Assembly: GCA_002077065.1 (NCBI GenBank)
Contig: NAJO01000006.1
Location: forward strand, 1,198,076-1,262,075
Reading direction: 5' to 3'
Source of the DNA: Cryoendolithus antarcticus
Taxonomy: Eukaryota > Ascomycota > Dothideomycetes > Cladosporiales > Cladosporiaceae
Length of the DNA stretch: 64,000 nt
The position numbers and the translations under genes are program-made. Under the pieces are notes generated by a model. It worked only from the letters and a program-made list of their open reading frames with translations. It did not search any database and was not told the DNA's origin. Shown here piece after piece: positions 20,873-31,332 of the stretch. Numbering within the stretch: the stretch's first letter is position 1; every line of letters begins with the position of its first letter.

Positions 20873-22769
20873 TGCGGAGCTAGTGTCGCGCCCACATGGG
20901 ATGTGAGAAAATAAGCAGCTGCTCGGCCTGAGCGATCACATACCCTCAGCAGGTGGCTTGGCTGGAACGACGACTTGCGACATCGGAAGGCGATCATATC
21001 GAGTAGGCAGGCAGGCGGTCACTCGCCGTCGATATGACACAGTGCCATCAGATACAGGATCTAGGCCGACATATCGCTACTGATTGCCTCCCTCCAGAAG
21101 CAAGCTTGCAAGGCACCCAACTCGAAGATATAGCTCCGCATAGTCCCGCCGATAGTCGCTCGCCGATATGAAGGCAGTGGTGTTGAGGTCGAGCCAATTC
21201 GCGGCTCCAAGACGGCACGTCGATCTGAAGCGGACAATCAAGGCGATGGTCAGACTTTCTTCCATCGATCTCCGCTCGGCTACCAAGCGCAAGTACGATA
21301 AGCATTTTAATGACAGCGTCGACTTAACCAGGTGTTATCGTCGCGACGTCGTCCTTGCCTACAGATTTTGGTATCGCATGTCGAATCACGGATCGTGGGG
21401 TAGTGTGCCTGGTGATCAATACTTGGAAGTACCCCTCACCAGTCGTCTGGGGTGCTTTTTTCCAATAAAGCGCCACAATCATGCGAAGTAGATCAGTCCG
21501 TCACCTTCTCTAGCGAGCGAGCGCAATATGTGAAGGCCAAGGCAAGTGTAACCGTGTGCAAAAATATGTTCACTCAAGTCAACATGTTACCGACAGAAAG
21601 CTTTTCACAGCTGCGGCGCTGTAGCATTGACCGCAGGGCGGTGTCGCATGTCAGCCTTGCGACGGACGCCACAACGATCAGCCCTACATGTGGTCGAACC
21701 ACCAGCGCGCTGACACACGTCGCTGAGCACAAGGAACCCATGCTTGCCCACGGATGCACTGCCGCACAGTCAGCGCCGCCAAAATTCTGCCCTCGCTCGC
21801 AGCCGGCAAGGTACGGCGCGCGGTCGGTGGGAGCTATGCCGCGACGCTGCATGAGAAGACTATTGTTCCTCATGCATGCTGATCACACTGCAGACATGGG
21901 AGCCTGTGGGCATATCGCGCGCAGGTACTGCCTGTCTCATCAGAGTGACAGCTGCCTCTTGCGATATGACGAAGTCGTGCTCATGCGGATAGCGCAATAG
22001 CCACGGTATTGTTGAGAAGACGACGTTGCATCTGACGTCGAACACCGCATTCTATTCTCGTAACATTCGTCGGTCGGCCCTTCTGCCGACCGATCTTCTA
22101 AGCTCGATACGGCACCAGACCCGCTTTTCCTATCGTCTTCAGTGACCTCACACGAGGTGGACAAAGTTTTCACTCGCATCGGACGAAGCCGGCGGTCGAC
22201 TGCTTCGCCGCTATACGATCTTATGCAGGTCTCCATGCAACATGATTGGAGCGCATAACAGGTACCAAACCCGTTTGGCATGCTGACGCGAGAACGCTCG
22301 CCCGTTGCGAACGCCACAGATCAGGCTTCCCGCGTGCGCATGCTACCGTCTCACCCAGGGCTATGCCGCGATGGCACTATCTGTCACCTCACCTCGTGTT
22401 ACTATCCAGCTTCGCCGAGAATGGCAGACCGCTGCTGCTCGCTCAGCAGCCTGACGTCGACTCATCGCTGCGATTAGCAACATGCTCGTGATGCTTTCCC
22501 ATCACGCTATCGAACCCGGTGGAGGCCCATCGTCCCGATCATACACCTCTGGTATATGAGGTGAGCGTGTGCGCGGCCTTGGAAAGAAATCCTCGTCTTT
22601 CTACACAACGCAACAACAGCCTACCCATTTCCTATCGTTCTATCTTTGCTTGGGACTCACTCACTATAGTCCCTAGTTCACATTCGCTCTCATCTGCTCT
22701 ATCACATTTCCTTGTCGCAAGAAGACCATATCATATCTAATCTCGCAACCTAATCGACCAAACACGATC
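20873..22769. other. Long gene-poor region
   Basis: 1.9 kb, the longest gap in the window. Only short frames of chance-like composition and one 9-bp hairpin (22070-22093). The last 150 nt are pyrimidine-rich and form the likely promoter/leader of the secreted protein gene. A long upstream region fits a highly regulated surface-protein gene or a non-coding RNA (inference). Confidence 0.5.
22070..22093. repeat. Perfect 9-bp hairpin in long intergenic region
   Basis: TCGGTCGGC and GCCGACCGA flank a 6-nt loop (CCTTCT). The stem is GC-rich and palindromic. It lies alone in the gap upstream of the secreted repeat protein and could be chance, a structured RNA element or a binding site. Confidence 0.5.
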
Positions 22770-24464
22770 ATGTATCGCGCACTTGCTGTCTTGGCCGTCG
22801 TCGGCAGCGCTGCTGCTCTGCCGGGCGGTGGCTACGAACACCCTCCGTCATACGGCGACAACTGGGGCAAGAACACTACTGAGTCGGGATGGGGATCAAA
22901 GACTTTGTCGTCGACGTCCGGCTGGAGTTCGACATCGAGTTCGACATCGAGTTCGACCGTATCGAGTAGCTCCTCGTCGAGCGTACCAGTACACCCCACA
23001 GGATCATACAGTCAGTCCTGGTCATCCTCCTCGTCCAGCATACCAGTCTACCCAACTGGATCGTACTCGCACTCCTCATCCTCGAGCGTGCCAGTACACC
23101 CGACCGGCAGCTACTCGCACTCGTGGTCGTCTTCGAGCACACCAGTCTACCCTACAGGCAGCTATTCTCGCTCTTCATCATCGACACCGTCGGTACACCC
23201 AACAGGAAGCTATTCGCACTCTTCCTCGTCATCAAGCACGCCAGTATACCCTACTGGCTCCTACACTCACACGTGGTCGCACTCCACAGGCGGTCCTCAC
23301 CCGACTGGCTATCCTCCACACCCGACTGATTATCCTCCACACCCGACTGGTGGATCGGACACGACCACAACTCAGACTGCGACTACATATGTGACAACCT
23401 GCCCAGTCACCTACACCACTGAGGGCACCACCAAGACATCGTTGACCACAAGCACGGTGACAATCACCTCATGCCCGCACGGCCACTGCCACCCGACAAC
23501 GCCTGCGCAGCCAACAACATACATCCCTGGCACGACCACCAGCGTGGTCTACGGCACTACCACATACCCAGTCACAACCGTCAAGACTTCCTTCGTGCCT
23601 CAAAGCTCGCCGGTTTTGACCCACAAGGGTACAACGTACTACAGCACCTCGCTGTCAGTCACCTATGCCACGACCGTCTATCAGACTACCTCGGTCTACA
23701 GCTCCACATTGTACCCATCGCCACCTGCCAGCACCCCGTTGGCACCAGTCACGCCCGTGATACCAGTGACATATACTACGCCCGCAGCACCAGTCTCGAC
23801 TGGCTGCCCGGCCGCTACGACCGTGTACGCCGAGTCCTGCCCAGCTGGCCCGTACGTCACGGTCACCGAGACGATCTACACCTCCGCACACCCCAAGCCG
23901 ACCACATACCCAGCTGGCGGTGAGGGTGGCCACTACACTACTGAGACGGCGACTATTACCTACGGCAACGGACATACCACGACCGTAGTGGTCTCGTACA
24001 CCACCACTGCCACTGCTACCGAGACTACGACCTACACTAAGCCGGGCCACAACTCGCTGCCACCGTACCCGACACACAGCAGCTCGTCGTCGACTGGTCC
24101 AGTCGGTCCCACTGGCACTGGTAGCTACACCAGCAAGCCTACTGGCTACTCGAGCTCCAGCAGTAGCAGCATCAAGCCCACTGGTTACACCAGCTCCAGC
24201 AGCAGCATCAAGCCTACCGGCTACTCCAGCTCGAGCTCCTACACCCCTCACCCCACCGGCTACTCCTCGAGCTCTAGCTCTTACACTCCCCACCCCACCG
24301 GCTACTCCAGCTCCAGCTCCAGCTCCAGCTCCTACACTCCTAAGCCCACCGGCTACAGCTCCTCATCCTCGTCGTCAAGCGCGACCTGGGCCAAGCCAAC
24401 CGAGTCGAGCAGCACCTGGGGTCACGAGTGGGCTAAGCCTACTATGTACGGACAGGGATGGTAG
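22770..24464 (+). CDS. Secreted Ser/Thr/Tyr/Pro-rich repetitive cell-surface protein
   Basis: 564 residues, single exon. MYRALAVLAVVGSAAA is a clear signal peptide, with cleavage probably near residue 17. Residues 76-170 carry degenerate repeats of PTGSYS followed by Ser-rich spacers and V-P-V-H/Y. The middle (about 205-420) is Thr/Tyr-rich with CPVTYTTEGTTKTSLTT-like stretches and scattered Cys pairs. The C-terminal 130 residues carry PTGYSSSS repeats. The extreme Ser/Thr content predicts heavy O-mannosylation. No GPI signal is seen (it ends KPTMYGQGW), and there is no enzyme domain. Probably a wall or matrix protein or adhesin-like surface protein; role inferred from composition only. Confidence 0.85.
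   Translation: MYRALAVLAVVGSAAALPGGGYEHPPSYGDNWGKNTTESGWGSKTLSSTSGWSSTSSSTSSSTVSSSSSSSVPVHPTGSYSQSWSSSSSSIPVYPTGSYSHSSSSSVPVHPTGSYSHSWSSSSTPVYPTGSYSRSSSSTPSVHPTGSYSHSSSSSSTPVYPTGSYTHTWSHSTGGPHPTGYPPHPTDYPPHPTGGSDTTTTQTATTYVTTCPVTYTTEGTTKTSLTTSTVTITSCPHGHCHPTTPAQPTTYIPGTTTSVVYGTTTYPVTTVKTSFVPQSSPVLTHKGTTYYSTSLSVTYATTVYQTTSVYSSTLYPSPPASTPLAPVTPVIPVTYTTPAAPVSTGCPAATTVYAESCPAGPYVTVTETIYTSAHPKPTTYPAGGEGGHYTTETATITYGNGHTTTVVVSYTTTATATETTTYTKPGHNSLPPYPTHSSSSSTGPVGPTGTGSYTSKPTGYSSSSSSSIKPTGYTSSSSSIKPTGYSSSSSYTPHPTGYSSSSSSYTPHPTGYSSSSSSSSSYTPKPTGYSSSSSSSSATWAKPTESSSTWGHEWAKPTMYGQGW
22995..23280 (+). repeat. In-gene tandem repeats, PTGSYS type
   Basis: Six imperfect units of about 45-50 nt encode PTGSY[ST] plus a Ser-rich spacer and VPVH or TPVY; they then shorten into PTGYPPH/PTDYPPH units. 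The unit length varies, as expected from replication slippage or unequal exchange in a surface protein. Confidence 0.85.
24115..24375 (+). repeat. In-gene tandem repeats, PTGYSSS type
   Basis: Six units encode KPTGY or HPTGY followed by 5-9 Ser and I-K or YTP. The Ser runs are written mostly with AGC and TCC triplets, so slippage in both the unit and the Ser tract is likely. Confidence 0.85.
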
Positions 24465-24915
24465 AAAAGAGGATTGAGATTGACAGCAACTGTACAGACT
24501 TTGCATGAAGCGACATGACTATAGACACCTTCTTTATTAGCGAGAGGCGTTTTGGAGTTCGCCTGATATGAGCGCTTGATATATAATGGGTATAAATTTG
24601 ATATTGTCAACACCACTGCACTCTTCTATCTCAAATCTTCGCATCTTCTGCTGTGTCTGACTGGTCTAGTACGGCACACTGTGTCCGCGCTACCGACGCT
24701 CGCTGTTCGCGGAGAGTTGTAGAAGTTAACACGCCCTGTGCCCTCAGCTAAGCGTATCCACGGGGAAGGTCTCCAAACGTTGCATGTCTAGACACGTCGA
24801 CAGGGTTCCGCATCGTTCCTTGTTATGTACAATGTCTGACTAAATGTAATCGCATGCATAGTACTCTCTGCGTTTATGTCCTTGACTCCACTCAGGCTGC
24901 ATCTTGTTTGCGTGA
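24465..24915. other. Intergenic, nothing coding
   Basis: 451 nt, relatively AT-rich around 24570-24610 (ATATATAATGGGTATAAAT), which could be a terminator/poly(A) region of the secreted gene or a TATA-like element for copy A. Confidence 0.45.
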
Positions 24916-25632
24916 ATGGACTCCCTTCTCACAGAACTCGTACGCGCGATGAGGAGCACTGCTAACGAGTGTCGCGCATACAACGAAGAAGATGGACCGG
25001 AGGTTGAATTCTATCACCGCGAGCGGGAAGTTGCTGAGGAGATACGAGACGGGTTCGAGGATTTGATAGAGAGAGTTCAGGTGATCATAAAAGGGATTGA
25101 GGAGGAGTTGGCAGCGGCTGGCGAACGGGATAATAGTGATGGAGAGGACGAGAAGGGGGATGACGGAGATGGCGAGGACGAGAATGACGATGAAGTGAGC
25201 AGGGATGAAGCTGACGGCGAGTCGTCACCTTCCGGTGCATCAGCAGAGCATGAGGTTGAAGCGGAAGCGGACTCGCCACTTCTGCAAGAAGAGCTTGGCC
25301 ACCACGCTACGACCGCTGTGCCGAGCAATCGCGGCAGAACCGCCTCCTCGCCACGTCGCCAGACTTACTGGGACATTGACGACATCGTCACGCAGATCCA
25401 AGTCGCCGGGGAGGAGCTTCAACGGCACGCTCAGACTTTGGACATGCATCTGCCGTACTGCAATTATTTTGAGGAGATTATGTCCGAATTGGAATGCATA
25501 GAAGACTCCCTGCGAGAGATCGCTGATGGCTTGACCGACATGGTGAACTTCATGCCAGCTGAGGAATGTGACGAAGACGAAGAGGACGAAGAGGGCGAAG
25601 GAGATAATGCGGAAGAGTGGTGGCCTAGTTGA
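24916..25632 (+). CDS. Acidic hypothetical protein, intact member of the local family (copy A)
   Basis: 238 residues, single exon, ATG at 24916. Not a family I can name. The N-terminal 65 residues (MDSLLTELVRAMRSTANEC) look helical. Residues 70-120 are a Glu/Asp run with Gly and Ser. The C-terminal domain starts YWDIDDIVTQIQVAGEEL and contains IEDSLREIADGLTDMVNFMP, followed by a second acidic tail ending in WWPS. The motif [L/I]ADGL-x2-[M/L]-[V/I]-x2-MP recurs in the minus-strand copies between 30.4 and 32.0 kb. No signal peptide, transmembrane segment or catalytic motif is seen. Probably a small helical protein; function unknown. Confidence 0.7.
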   Translation: MDSLLTELVRAMRSTANECRAYNEEDGPEVEFYHREREVAEEIRDGFEDLIERVQVIIKGIEEELAAAGERDNSDGEDEKGDDGDGEDENDDEVSRDEADGESSPSGASAEHEVEAEADSPLLQEELGHHATTAVPSNRGRTASSPRRQTYWDIDDIVTQIQVAGEELQRHAQTLDMHLPYCNYFEEIMSELECIEDSLREIADGLTDMVNFMPAEECDEDEEDEEGEGDNAEEWWPS

Positions 25633-26508
25633 GGCATGTCCGCGAGGGACGCAGTGCGAGTTGAGCTGAGGCCTGGGTTGATCATACTGCATGGCGACAT
25701 GAATGTTAGGACTCTCGTGCACCCCATCGTGAGGTGTGACAGGCTTGAGCAGTGAGTGCTACGGCCATTGTCCTGCTGGGAATCTGAAGAACGCATCAGT
25801 ACTATGCTCATGATCAAGTACTTCTTGCGTGCTGCTCAATTCCAAGGCGTGTGCATATCAGGTTAGGTAGGAGTGTGATCAAAGCCTAAGCTCATTCGCA
25901 ACGGTTCTAATGTCTCTATGGATCATCGTGATGCGTGTGTGGAGAAAGGAGACGATCCGACGTACCTGGGTGCAGCACCATCTGACTTTGGTCGTGTTTG
26001 TTAGGTGATGTTGCAGCGCAGGAAAAGTCTCGTGTTTGTAAGATTTTCCGGGCGTGTGCTCAGCCCGCAGCCACGAGGGGCGCAGCGGAATTGGCGAAGG
26101 GATTCGCGCTAGTGAGGGGGGGTCTCCTTGAGAATGAAGTGTACCGCTCTTTGCGCACCACCAGCAGAGCATTGTTACCTCCTTTTGCTGATCAACTGTG
26201 CTGTACGATCCTCCACCACTGGCTTCCCTTTTCACACTCTTCCGATCGCTCCAAGACCGCGCATCGCTATCACGGTCACACCACATCGTCTCAGCCTGAC
26301 AACCCCCGCCAAGCGCAAGGCTTACGACTCCCTGATTATATCTACCGACTGAGTGCGGGCGCAGCGAGAGACCTTCGAGTCTAGTAGTGAAGTAGGCTTG
26401 CGACACTCGTGACTGTAGCAGTCTCGCACGGCGCATTGCGAAACACAACCCCCTTCTTCCGCGACTCCACTTCCCCACGGTCGCCCAAGGGCGACCACCA
26501 CCGCCACA
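25633..26508. other. Intergenic upstream of the UPF0658 gene
   Basis: 876 nt. A long minus-strand frame (26832-25879) is Arg/Cys/Trp-rich without motifs and judged chance. The region may hide a short 5' exon carrying the missing ATG of the UPF0658 gene. Confidence 0.45.
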
Positions 26509-27808
26509 TTGGCGTCCAAAACACACCAATACCGCACATCGCTCCTCGGCGGCAGCCTCGACCCCTCCTACCAGCCCCTCTCGGGCAATTCTTTCAGCAG
26601 CGACAGACGAGACGCCCCTCTGCCACAGCCGCCCGCTTACACTACAGGCGGCGGGTACCATGATCGTCAGGGCCTGAGCAGTCTCCCGTCCCCAAAGAAG
26701 CGGAGATCCGGCCTGATGTACGTCCCCAACGACCGGTGGACGTGGAGCTTTACGCTCGTGGCGCTGTTCCAGGCGATCATAGCGCTGGCGTTGGAGGCGT
26801 ATGTGTTTGGGAGGTTTGAGGCAAGTTTGCACTCTGGTGCTAGTGAGCAGTCGGCTGCGCGGACGATACCGACGTATCTTTCGCTCTACATCTTTGGCTT
26901 CATCTATGAGCTTGTGCTAGTGTGGGATGCGCTACGGGTGAAGAACACTATTCAGGTGATTGGGATATGTCTTTACAATGTTGGGATGTTGATCTATTCT
27001 GCGGTCAAGATGGACCAGATAGATGATGCTATAAGGGAGCTGACGAAAGGGAATTGGATTGAACCTGGTATTTGGGACGACTTACGACCATTTCTCGTGG
27101 CGGCGCCTGCTGTGCTCGCGCTGGGAACGGTCGCACTCAGCTTCTGCGCGTGGAAGCTGTACGGCGTGTTTTCGTGGGACATCTACAAGAGCATCTCTGC
27201 GGATCTGCAGCTGAAGCGGCGATTTCTGGTTTTCCAGGTATGGCACTTTTCCCTGCTCTTAGCACCCTTCAAAAGCTAATGGTGATCTCAAGGTCTACAT
27301 CACCCTCCTCAAACTCGACTTCTTCTTCTTTCTCGCCTTCACCGTCCAATTCCTCGTCATAGTCGGCGGCAGCTTCAAAGACGCCGAAATAATACTCACC
27401 ATCATCGCCATCCCCGTCACAATCATCATCCTCTGGCTCGCCGCCGTGGTGACCCGCCGCGAATCCTACGCCGGCCAGGCCTGCATTATCGTCATCTACT
27501 TCGCCGCCATGGCGTACTTCATCTTCAAGCTCTTCAGGATGTACGATAACAGTAACCCGGAGAAAGTCTTAGAGTACTACCCCGCGAGGAAGAGTCTGAC
27601 GACTTTCGCGGTGCTGACGATATTACTGTTGGTCGTTACGATTGTTACGGCGGGGTTGTGCACGAAGAATTTCAATAAGGGGCTTGCGCCGCACGTGAGA
27701 CGGAGGAAGATTGCAAATCCAGAAGACTCGTATAAGCCGTACCCGTCGGCGCATGATTTGAACAATCATCCCATGGGCCCCGTGCCGAATAGGATGACGA
27801 TCGACTGA
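26509..27808 (+). CDS. UPF0658 Golgi-type multi-pass membrane protein
   Basis: Two exons, 26509-27237 and 27293-27808, joined by a 55-nt intron that makes FLVFQ run into VYITLLKLDFFFFLAF. About 414 residues. After a hydrophilic N-terminus (YRTSLLGGSLDPSYQPLSG) there are about eight membrane segments, beginning at DRWTWSFTLVALFQAIIAL. The family is fungal UPF0658, placed in the Golgi in fission yeast; molecular function unknown. The start is unresolved: no ATG is in frame between an upstream TAG at 26416 and the ATG at 26716. At 26508 the sequence is CCACATTGGCG where CCACATGGCG would give a perfect start. A short upstream exon or a non-ATG start is possible. Confidence 0.82.
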
Positions 27809-27955
27809 GAGAGCATGGGAAGCATTGGGATAGAATTGTGATACCACGGGATGGCGTTGTTTGTATAGGTATGCATATGCCATGAATGAAATGTCTACAA
27901 CTTATCTCGGCAGGGCCTTGAGCTGTGCCGAATTCTCACTTGCATCACCGTTTCA

Positions 27956-28951
27956 CTACGCGGCCGCTGCGACTTGTGGCAAGTCCGTCGTATCGAAGAC
28001 GCTCGCTGTACCACCATCCAGATCTCCCAGTTGCAGTTTCTCGACATCAGCTAGGCTCTTGGCAAAGAACGGACTATCGCTCCCACAGCAAGTTTCCTCG
28101 AGTTGCAGCCCTCGCTTCGCCAATGCCCTTGCATCCTCAAGTGCTCCCGTGCTATGCGCCATCTTCGCCGTTGCGATATACATCGTTGCGAGTTCTCTTC
28201 CACGGATTCCCTCCTGCTCGTACATTCGCAGCATCGACTGCATGATGCTCAGCTCGCCCTTGCTACCGTCACTTTGCGCGAACTCCCGGACCTTGATCTG
28301 CAGGTCTGCTCTGCTTAGCTCGCCCCGTCGCGCGGCAGGCGTGCCCATCGCGCAAGCGGCGCATCCGCACTCGAACATGAAGCCTCGGAGAGCTTCTTGT
28401 CGATCGGCGGTCACCGCGCCGTGGCTTTCGAGATAGCTGAGTGTGAGCTCCTCGCCTTCTGGAACGGGCGAGAGGGTGTGCACGGTGAAGTGATCCAGGT
28501 TTGCGTTCCAGTTCGCTTCTGTGTTGGGCACACAAGCATGGTTCAACCTCGAGATGTTGGGGAAGATGGCGCGCATCGATGGCGATGTCGAGAGAGCGAA
28601 GTTATTGGACAGGAAGATGCTCCTTGCATTCAGATAGCTCGGCGCCCTGGGCCAGGTTATCGCGCCGTTCCTCTTGCCTATTACATTGGCCACGTCTCTC
28701 ACCACCTCCTTCACCGTATGCCACCCCGCCTCCACCCACAGTCTCTTGCTCCTCTCCCTCGCATCCCCGCCGACTAGTCCTAGGAAGGTCTTGCGATCAT
28801 GGCTTCCTAGTCGCCGTGATGCGGCGTACGCTTCACTCTCAGAAGCTACTGTGAACAATGGCTTCTCTGCTAGCAGGCGTGTGCCAGCGGGGATTAGTTG
28901 GGTGGCGAAAAGACCGATGCCCTTTGCGCCGGCGGGGCGGGCGATGAACAT
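27956..28951 (-). CDS. SET-domain protein lysine methyltransferase (SMYD/Set5-like)
   Basis: 331 residues, single exon. The SET domain begins at the N-terminus with AGAKGIGLFATQLIPAGT. It includes the central motif NISRLNHACVPNTEANW (the NHxC core that lines the cofactor site) and EGEELTLSYLE. The post-SET segment has GFMFECGCAAC, a cysteine cluster that can bind zinc with the NHxC Cys. The C-terminal 120 residues are helical and TPR-like (ELATMYIATAKMAHSTGALEDA). There is no MYND finger, so it belongs to the stand-alone fungal SET group. The methylated substrate is unknown. Confidence 0.88.
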   Translation of the reverse strand: MFIARPAGAKGIGLFATQLIPAGTRLLAEKPLFTVASESEAYAASRRLGSHDRKTFLGLVGGDARERSKRLWVEAGWHTVKEVVRDVANVIGKRNGAITWPRAPSYLNARSIFLSNNFALSTSPSMRAIFPNISRLNHACVPNTEANWNANLDHFTVHTLSPVPEGEELTLSYLESHGAVTADRQEALRGFMFECGCAACAMGTPAARRGELSRADLQIKVREFAQSDGSKGELSIMQSMLRMYEQEGIRGRELATMYIATAKMAHSTGALEDARALAKRGLQLEETCCGSDSPFFAKSLADVEKLQLGDLDGGTASVFDTTDLPQVAAAA

Positions 28952-29263
28952 GCGATGAGGGAAATGGTTTGGGATGTGGTCGCGTGATCACTTGGGGCAG
29001 TCGCGTGAGGAGATGCTGGATTGGGAAGGAGTAAAGTTGAGATGGGAGGAGATATGCTCACAGCTGGTATAAGACGAACGCAACTTTCGCCTCCCTTGAT
29101 CTGAGATCCCCCTGCATCACCTAGTAACCACCCACACCTGCTCCCTTTCATGCGATCCTGATTCCCGCGATCATCGTCCTTGTTCTCTTAACCATCCTGC
29201 TGCTCATCCTCCTCGCCCTACTCCTCCTCCTCTTACTCCTGCTCATCATCACCATCATCGCCA
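28952..29263. other. Intergenic with relic acidic tail
   Basis: 312 nt. On the minus strand, 29190-29265 reads as Asp/Glu/Gly codons broken by stops, resembling the lost acidic C-terminus of copy B. Otherwise nothing. Confidence 0.4.
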
Positions 29264-30030
29264 TCATCTCCACTGGCCTCCATGCGAGCGATCGTGCCTC
29301 GCCAACACCGCAGCCGTAGCGCGCAAGCCACGCGCCATACGCCTCAGTCCTGACTGCAGGTTCTCGTAGGGGAGACTTTCATCGACGACGAACTCCCAGC
29401 TGCGTCTGACGATTGGCTCGAGCTCACATGCGACGTCCGAAAGGTGGGTGATCAGATCTTCCACGGAGAGGGTGGCGTTCGAATCATTGGGAGTGGTGGT
29501 GGCAGTGGCGCTGTCTGGGATTTCAATCTTCGCCTGCGCACTACTATCTGGCAGCCCAGTGAGGACGGGGCTCTCAGGACCCGCTTCGCTCTGTTGCCCT
29601 AGATTAGATCCAGCGTCAATCGTGGGAATGGCGTCGGTGATCGACTGCTCGCTGTCCTGCACCATCTCGTCTTCATCTCTCAAGTCTCCAGTCTCGCCGT
29701 CTCCTTGCTCATCACTTGCTCCTTACTACTCAACTCCTCATGCTCTGTGTCATTCTGTTCATCATCTCCTTCCTCTTCCTCAGCTTCATCTCCCGCGTGA
29801 GGTCTCACAAGCCCTTGGCGATCTCTCACAGCCGTGCGGATCCTCATGATCAGTGCGAGGGTATTTTGGAAGTCGACATGGACCTCCTGTACCTCGTACC
29901 GCCTTGTCATGTACGCCTCAATCTCGGCCCAGCGCCCAGACGGATCGTTCAGTTCGTTACAACGAGCTACGATCTGGGTGAGCTGCTGGTGTAGGCTGTC
30001 GAGGAGACTTTCGATGCTAGGCAGGCTCAT
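29264..30030 (-). CDS. Acidic hypothetical family protein, copy B (short intron or frameshift)
   Basis: Starts MSLPSIESLLDSLHQQL at 30030 and has an acidic stretch (EAEEEEGDDEQND) before its first frame stops at 29680. A second frame continues at once. A 41-nt intron (29726-29686, GTAAGG...GAG) joins them in phase to give 241 residues. Its acceptor is weak and it is shorter than the other introns here, so an indel is an equal explanation. The second part has VEDLITHLSDVACELE and LRRMARGLRATAAVL, matching the family C-terminus, but without the final MP. Just downstream an acidic frame broken by stops (about 29190-29265) may be the lost acidic tail. Confidence 0.5.
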
Positions 30031-30370
30031 TCTTACCAAGGGCTTAGATAGAGCAGCAGACAGTTGCAGTTGCTGACATGATGGGATCATTCTGAAGGCT
30101 TTATGCTACTTAACACGCTTTGTGCTTCTATGCTGGGCTGTGGAGACCTCGAGAGCCGTCTAGTTCATGGCATATCATTCACTAGAACGTCTTGGAATCC
30201 AGTAGCAGCTGGACGCTTTGGGGAGTCTGTGTTGACCGACGCACGTTCTCTCGCATCCACACGGTTTACGAAGGCAGCGAACGATACTCGTCGACAGTGC
30301 TCAACCCGCATTGTCTCCACCTAACTGACACGAGACTGCCACTCGGATCTACGTAGCCCATAACACTCTA
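30031..30370. other. Intergenic between copies B and C
   Basis: 340 nt between two minus-strand family copies; no further family remnant recognised. It should hold the promoter of copy B. Confidence 0.45.
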
Positions 30371-31039
30371 TCACATACCCCAATCCAACGGCATATTGTC
30401 AATCAACTCCGCCAATCCATCCGCAAGCTCCTTGATCTCGCCCTCCAATTTTCCCAAGATGCTCGGCAGGCTTTTTGGATCGAAATTGTACGGCAAGTAC
30501 TCCGGGAAAACCTCTGTATGTGCCTCGAACTCCCCAGCAGCAATGGCGATATGTGCGAGCATTTGATCTCTAGTGCACGGGACATGCATATCGTCCGCAG
30601 TCGGGACCTCCAGGTCGTCATCATCGTCGCCATCAGAAGCGGAGGCGGGACCCTGATCAGGATCGCCGTGTGTTCAAGCGTCAGCGTTTGGTGGCGCTCC
30701 ATCGGCCTCAGTAGCCACGTCTTCCAGCTGCTCGGCAATACCACGCAGGCTGAATGCCCCGCTTTCTGGCTGGTCCTGATTTGCTCCAGATGACCGACCA
30801 CTCGCGCTATCCTCATCGCTTCGAACGGTCTCCCTTCCCACTTCCTCCAGAATGTCCCGAATCTGCTGTAGCACCTCGTAAGTCATGTCTCTGGTCTGCT
30901 CGCACCAGGATCCCTCTTGGCCTCGCCAGAAGTCGTCTCTGCTCTCTTCGACAAATTTCTGGCATCCCCAGTGCAGACGTCGCAGCTCCACTCGAAGGGC
31001 GTAGAGGGAGGAGTCTAGGGTGGATGTGTATGCAGACAT
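30371..31039 (-). pseudogene. Acidic family protein, copy C, interrupted by one in-frame TGA
   Basis: The frame from MSAYTSTLDSSLYALRVEL at 31039 runs to the stop at 30371 with a single TGA at 30674-30676. It encodes 222 residues across the break. After the TGA the same frame continues into PDQGPASASDGDDDDDL, then DQMLAHIAIAAGEFEAH and GEIKELADGLAELIDNMP, the family's C-terminal block. CGA to TGA would explain the stop. An alternative is a 66-nt intron (GTGGCT...CTGAC...CAG) that is in phase and removes the stop, but its donor is poor. Either a recent pseudogene or an intron-containing gene. Confidence 0.6.
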
Positions 31040-31332
31040 GTAGGTTGCCAGTGTGTCAGTGTGAGAGACGGAGTTCCACATCGGATGACATATACAAGGG
31101 ACCATAAGGTACAGAAGTTGCTAGAACAGCGCGGCGGGATCTTGATGCCTGGCATAGACAGCAGATGTGAGAGGCGAAGTGGTTTGCAGGCTTTCCACCT
31201 GCACGATGCAGTAGTGAGAGTAGGGCCTCGGGTGCACTCAGGCAGCGTCATGATAGTCATTGTAAGTACAAGCAGCCTGGAGCTTCCCTCCGCCAGCCAC
31301 TCGATCCCACCCTCACCCGCAAGTCATGCCGT

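Noticed and set aside
22783..23394. 203-codon frame inside the secreted protein gene
   Set aside because: Shifted frame of the repeat region; the other frame has signal peptide and ordered repeats.
25879..26832. 317-codon minus-strand frame
   Set aside because: Arg/Trp/Cys-rich and partly antisense to the UPF0658 exon; no motif.
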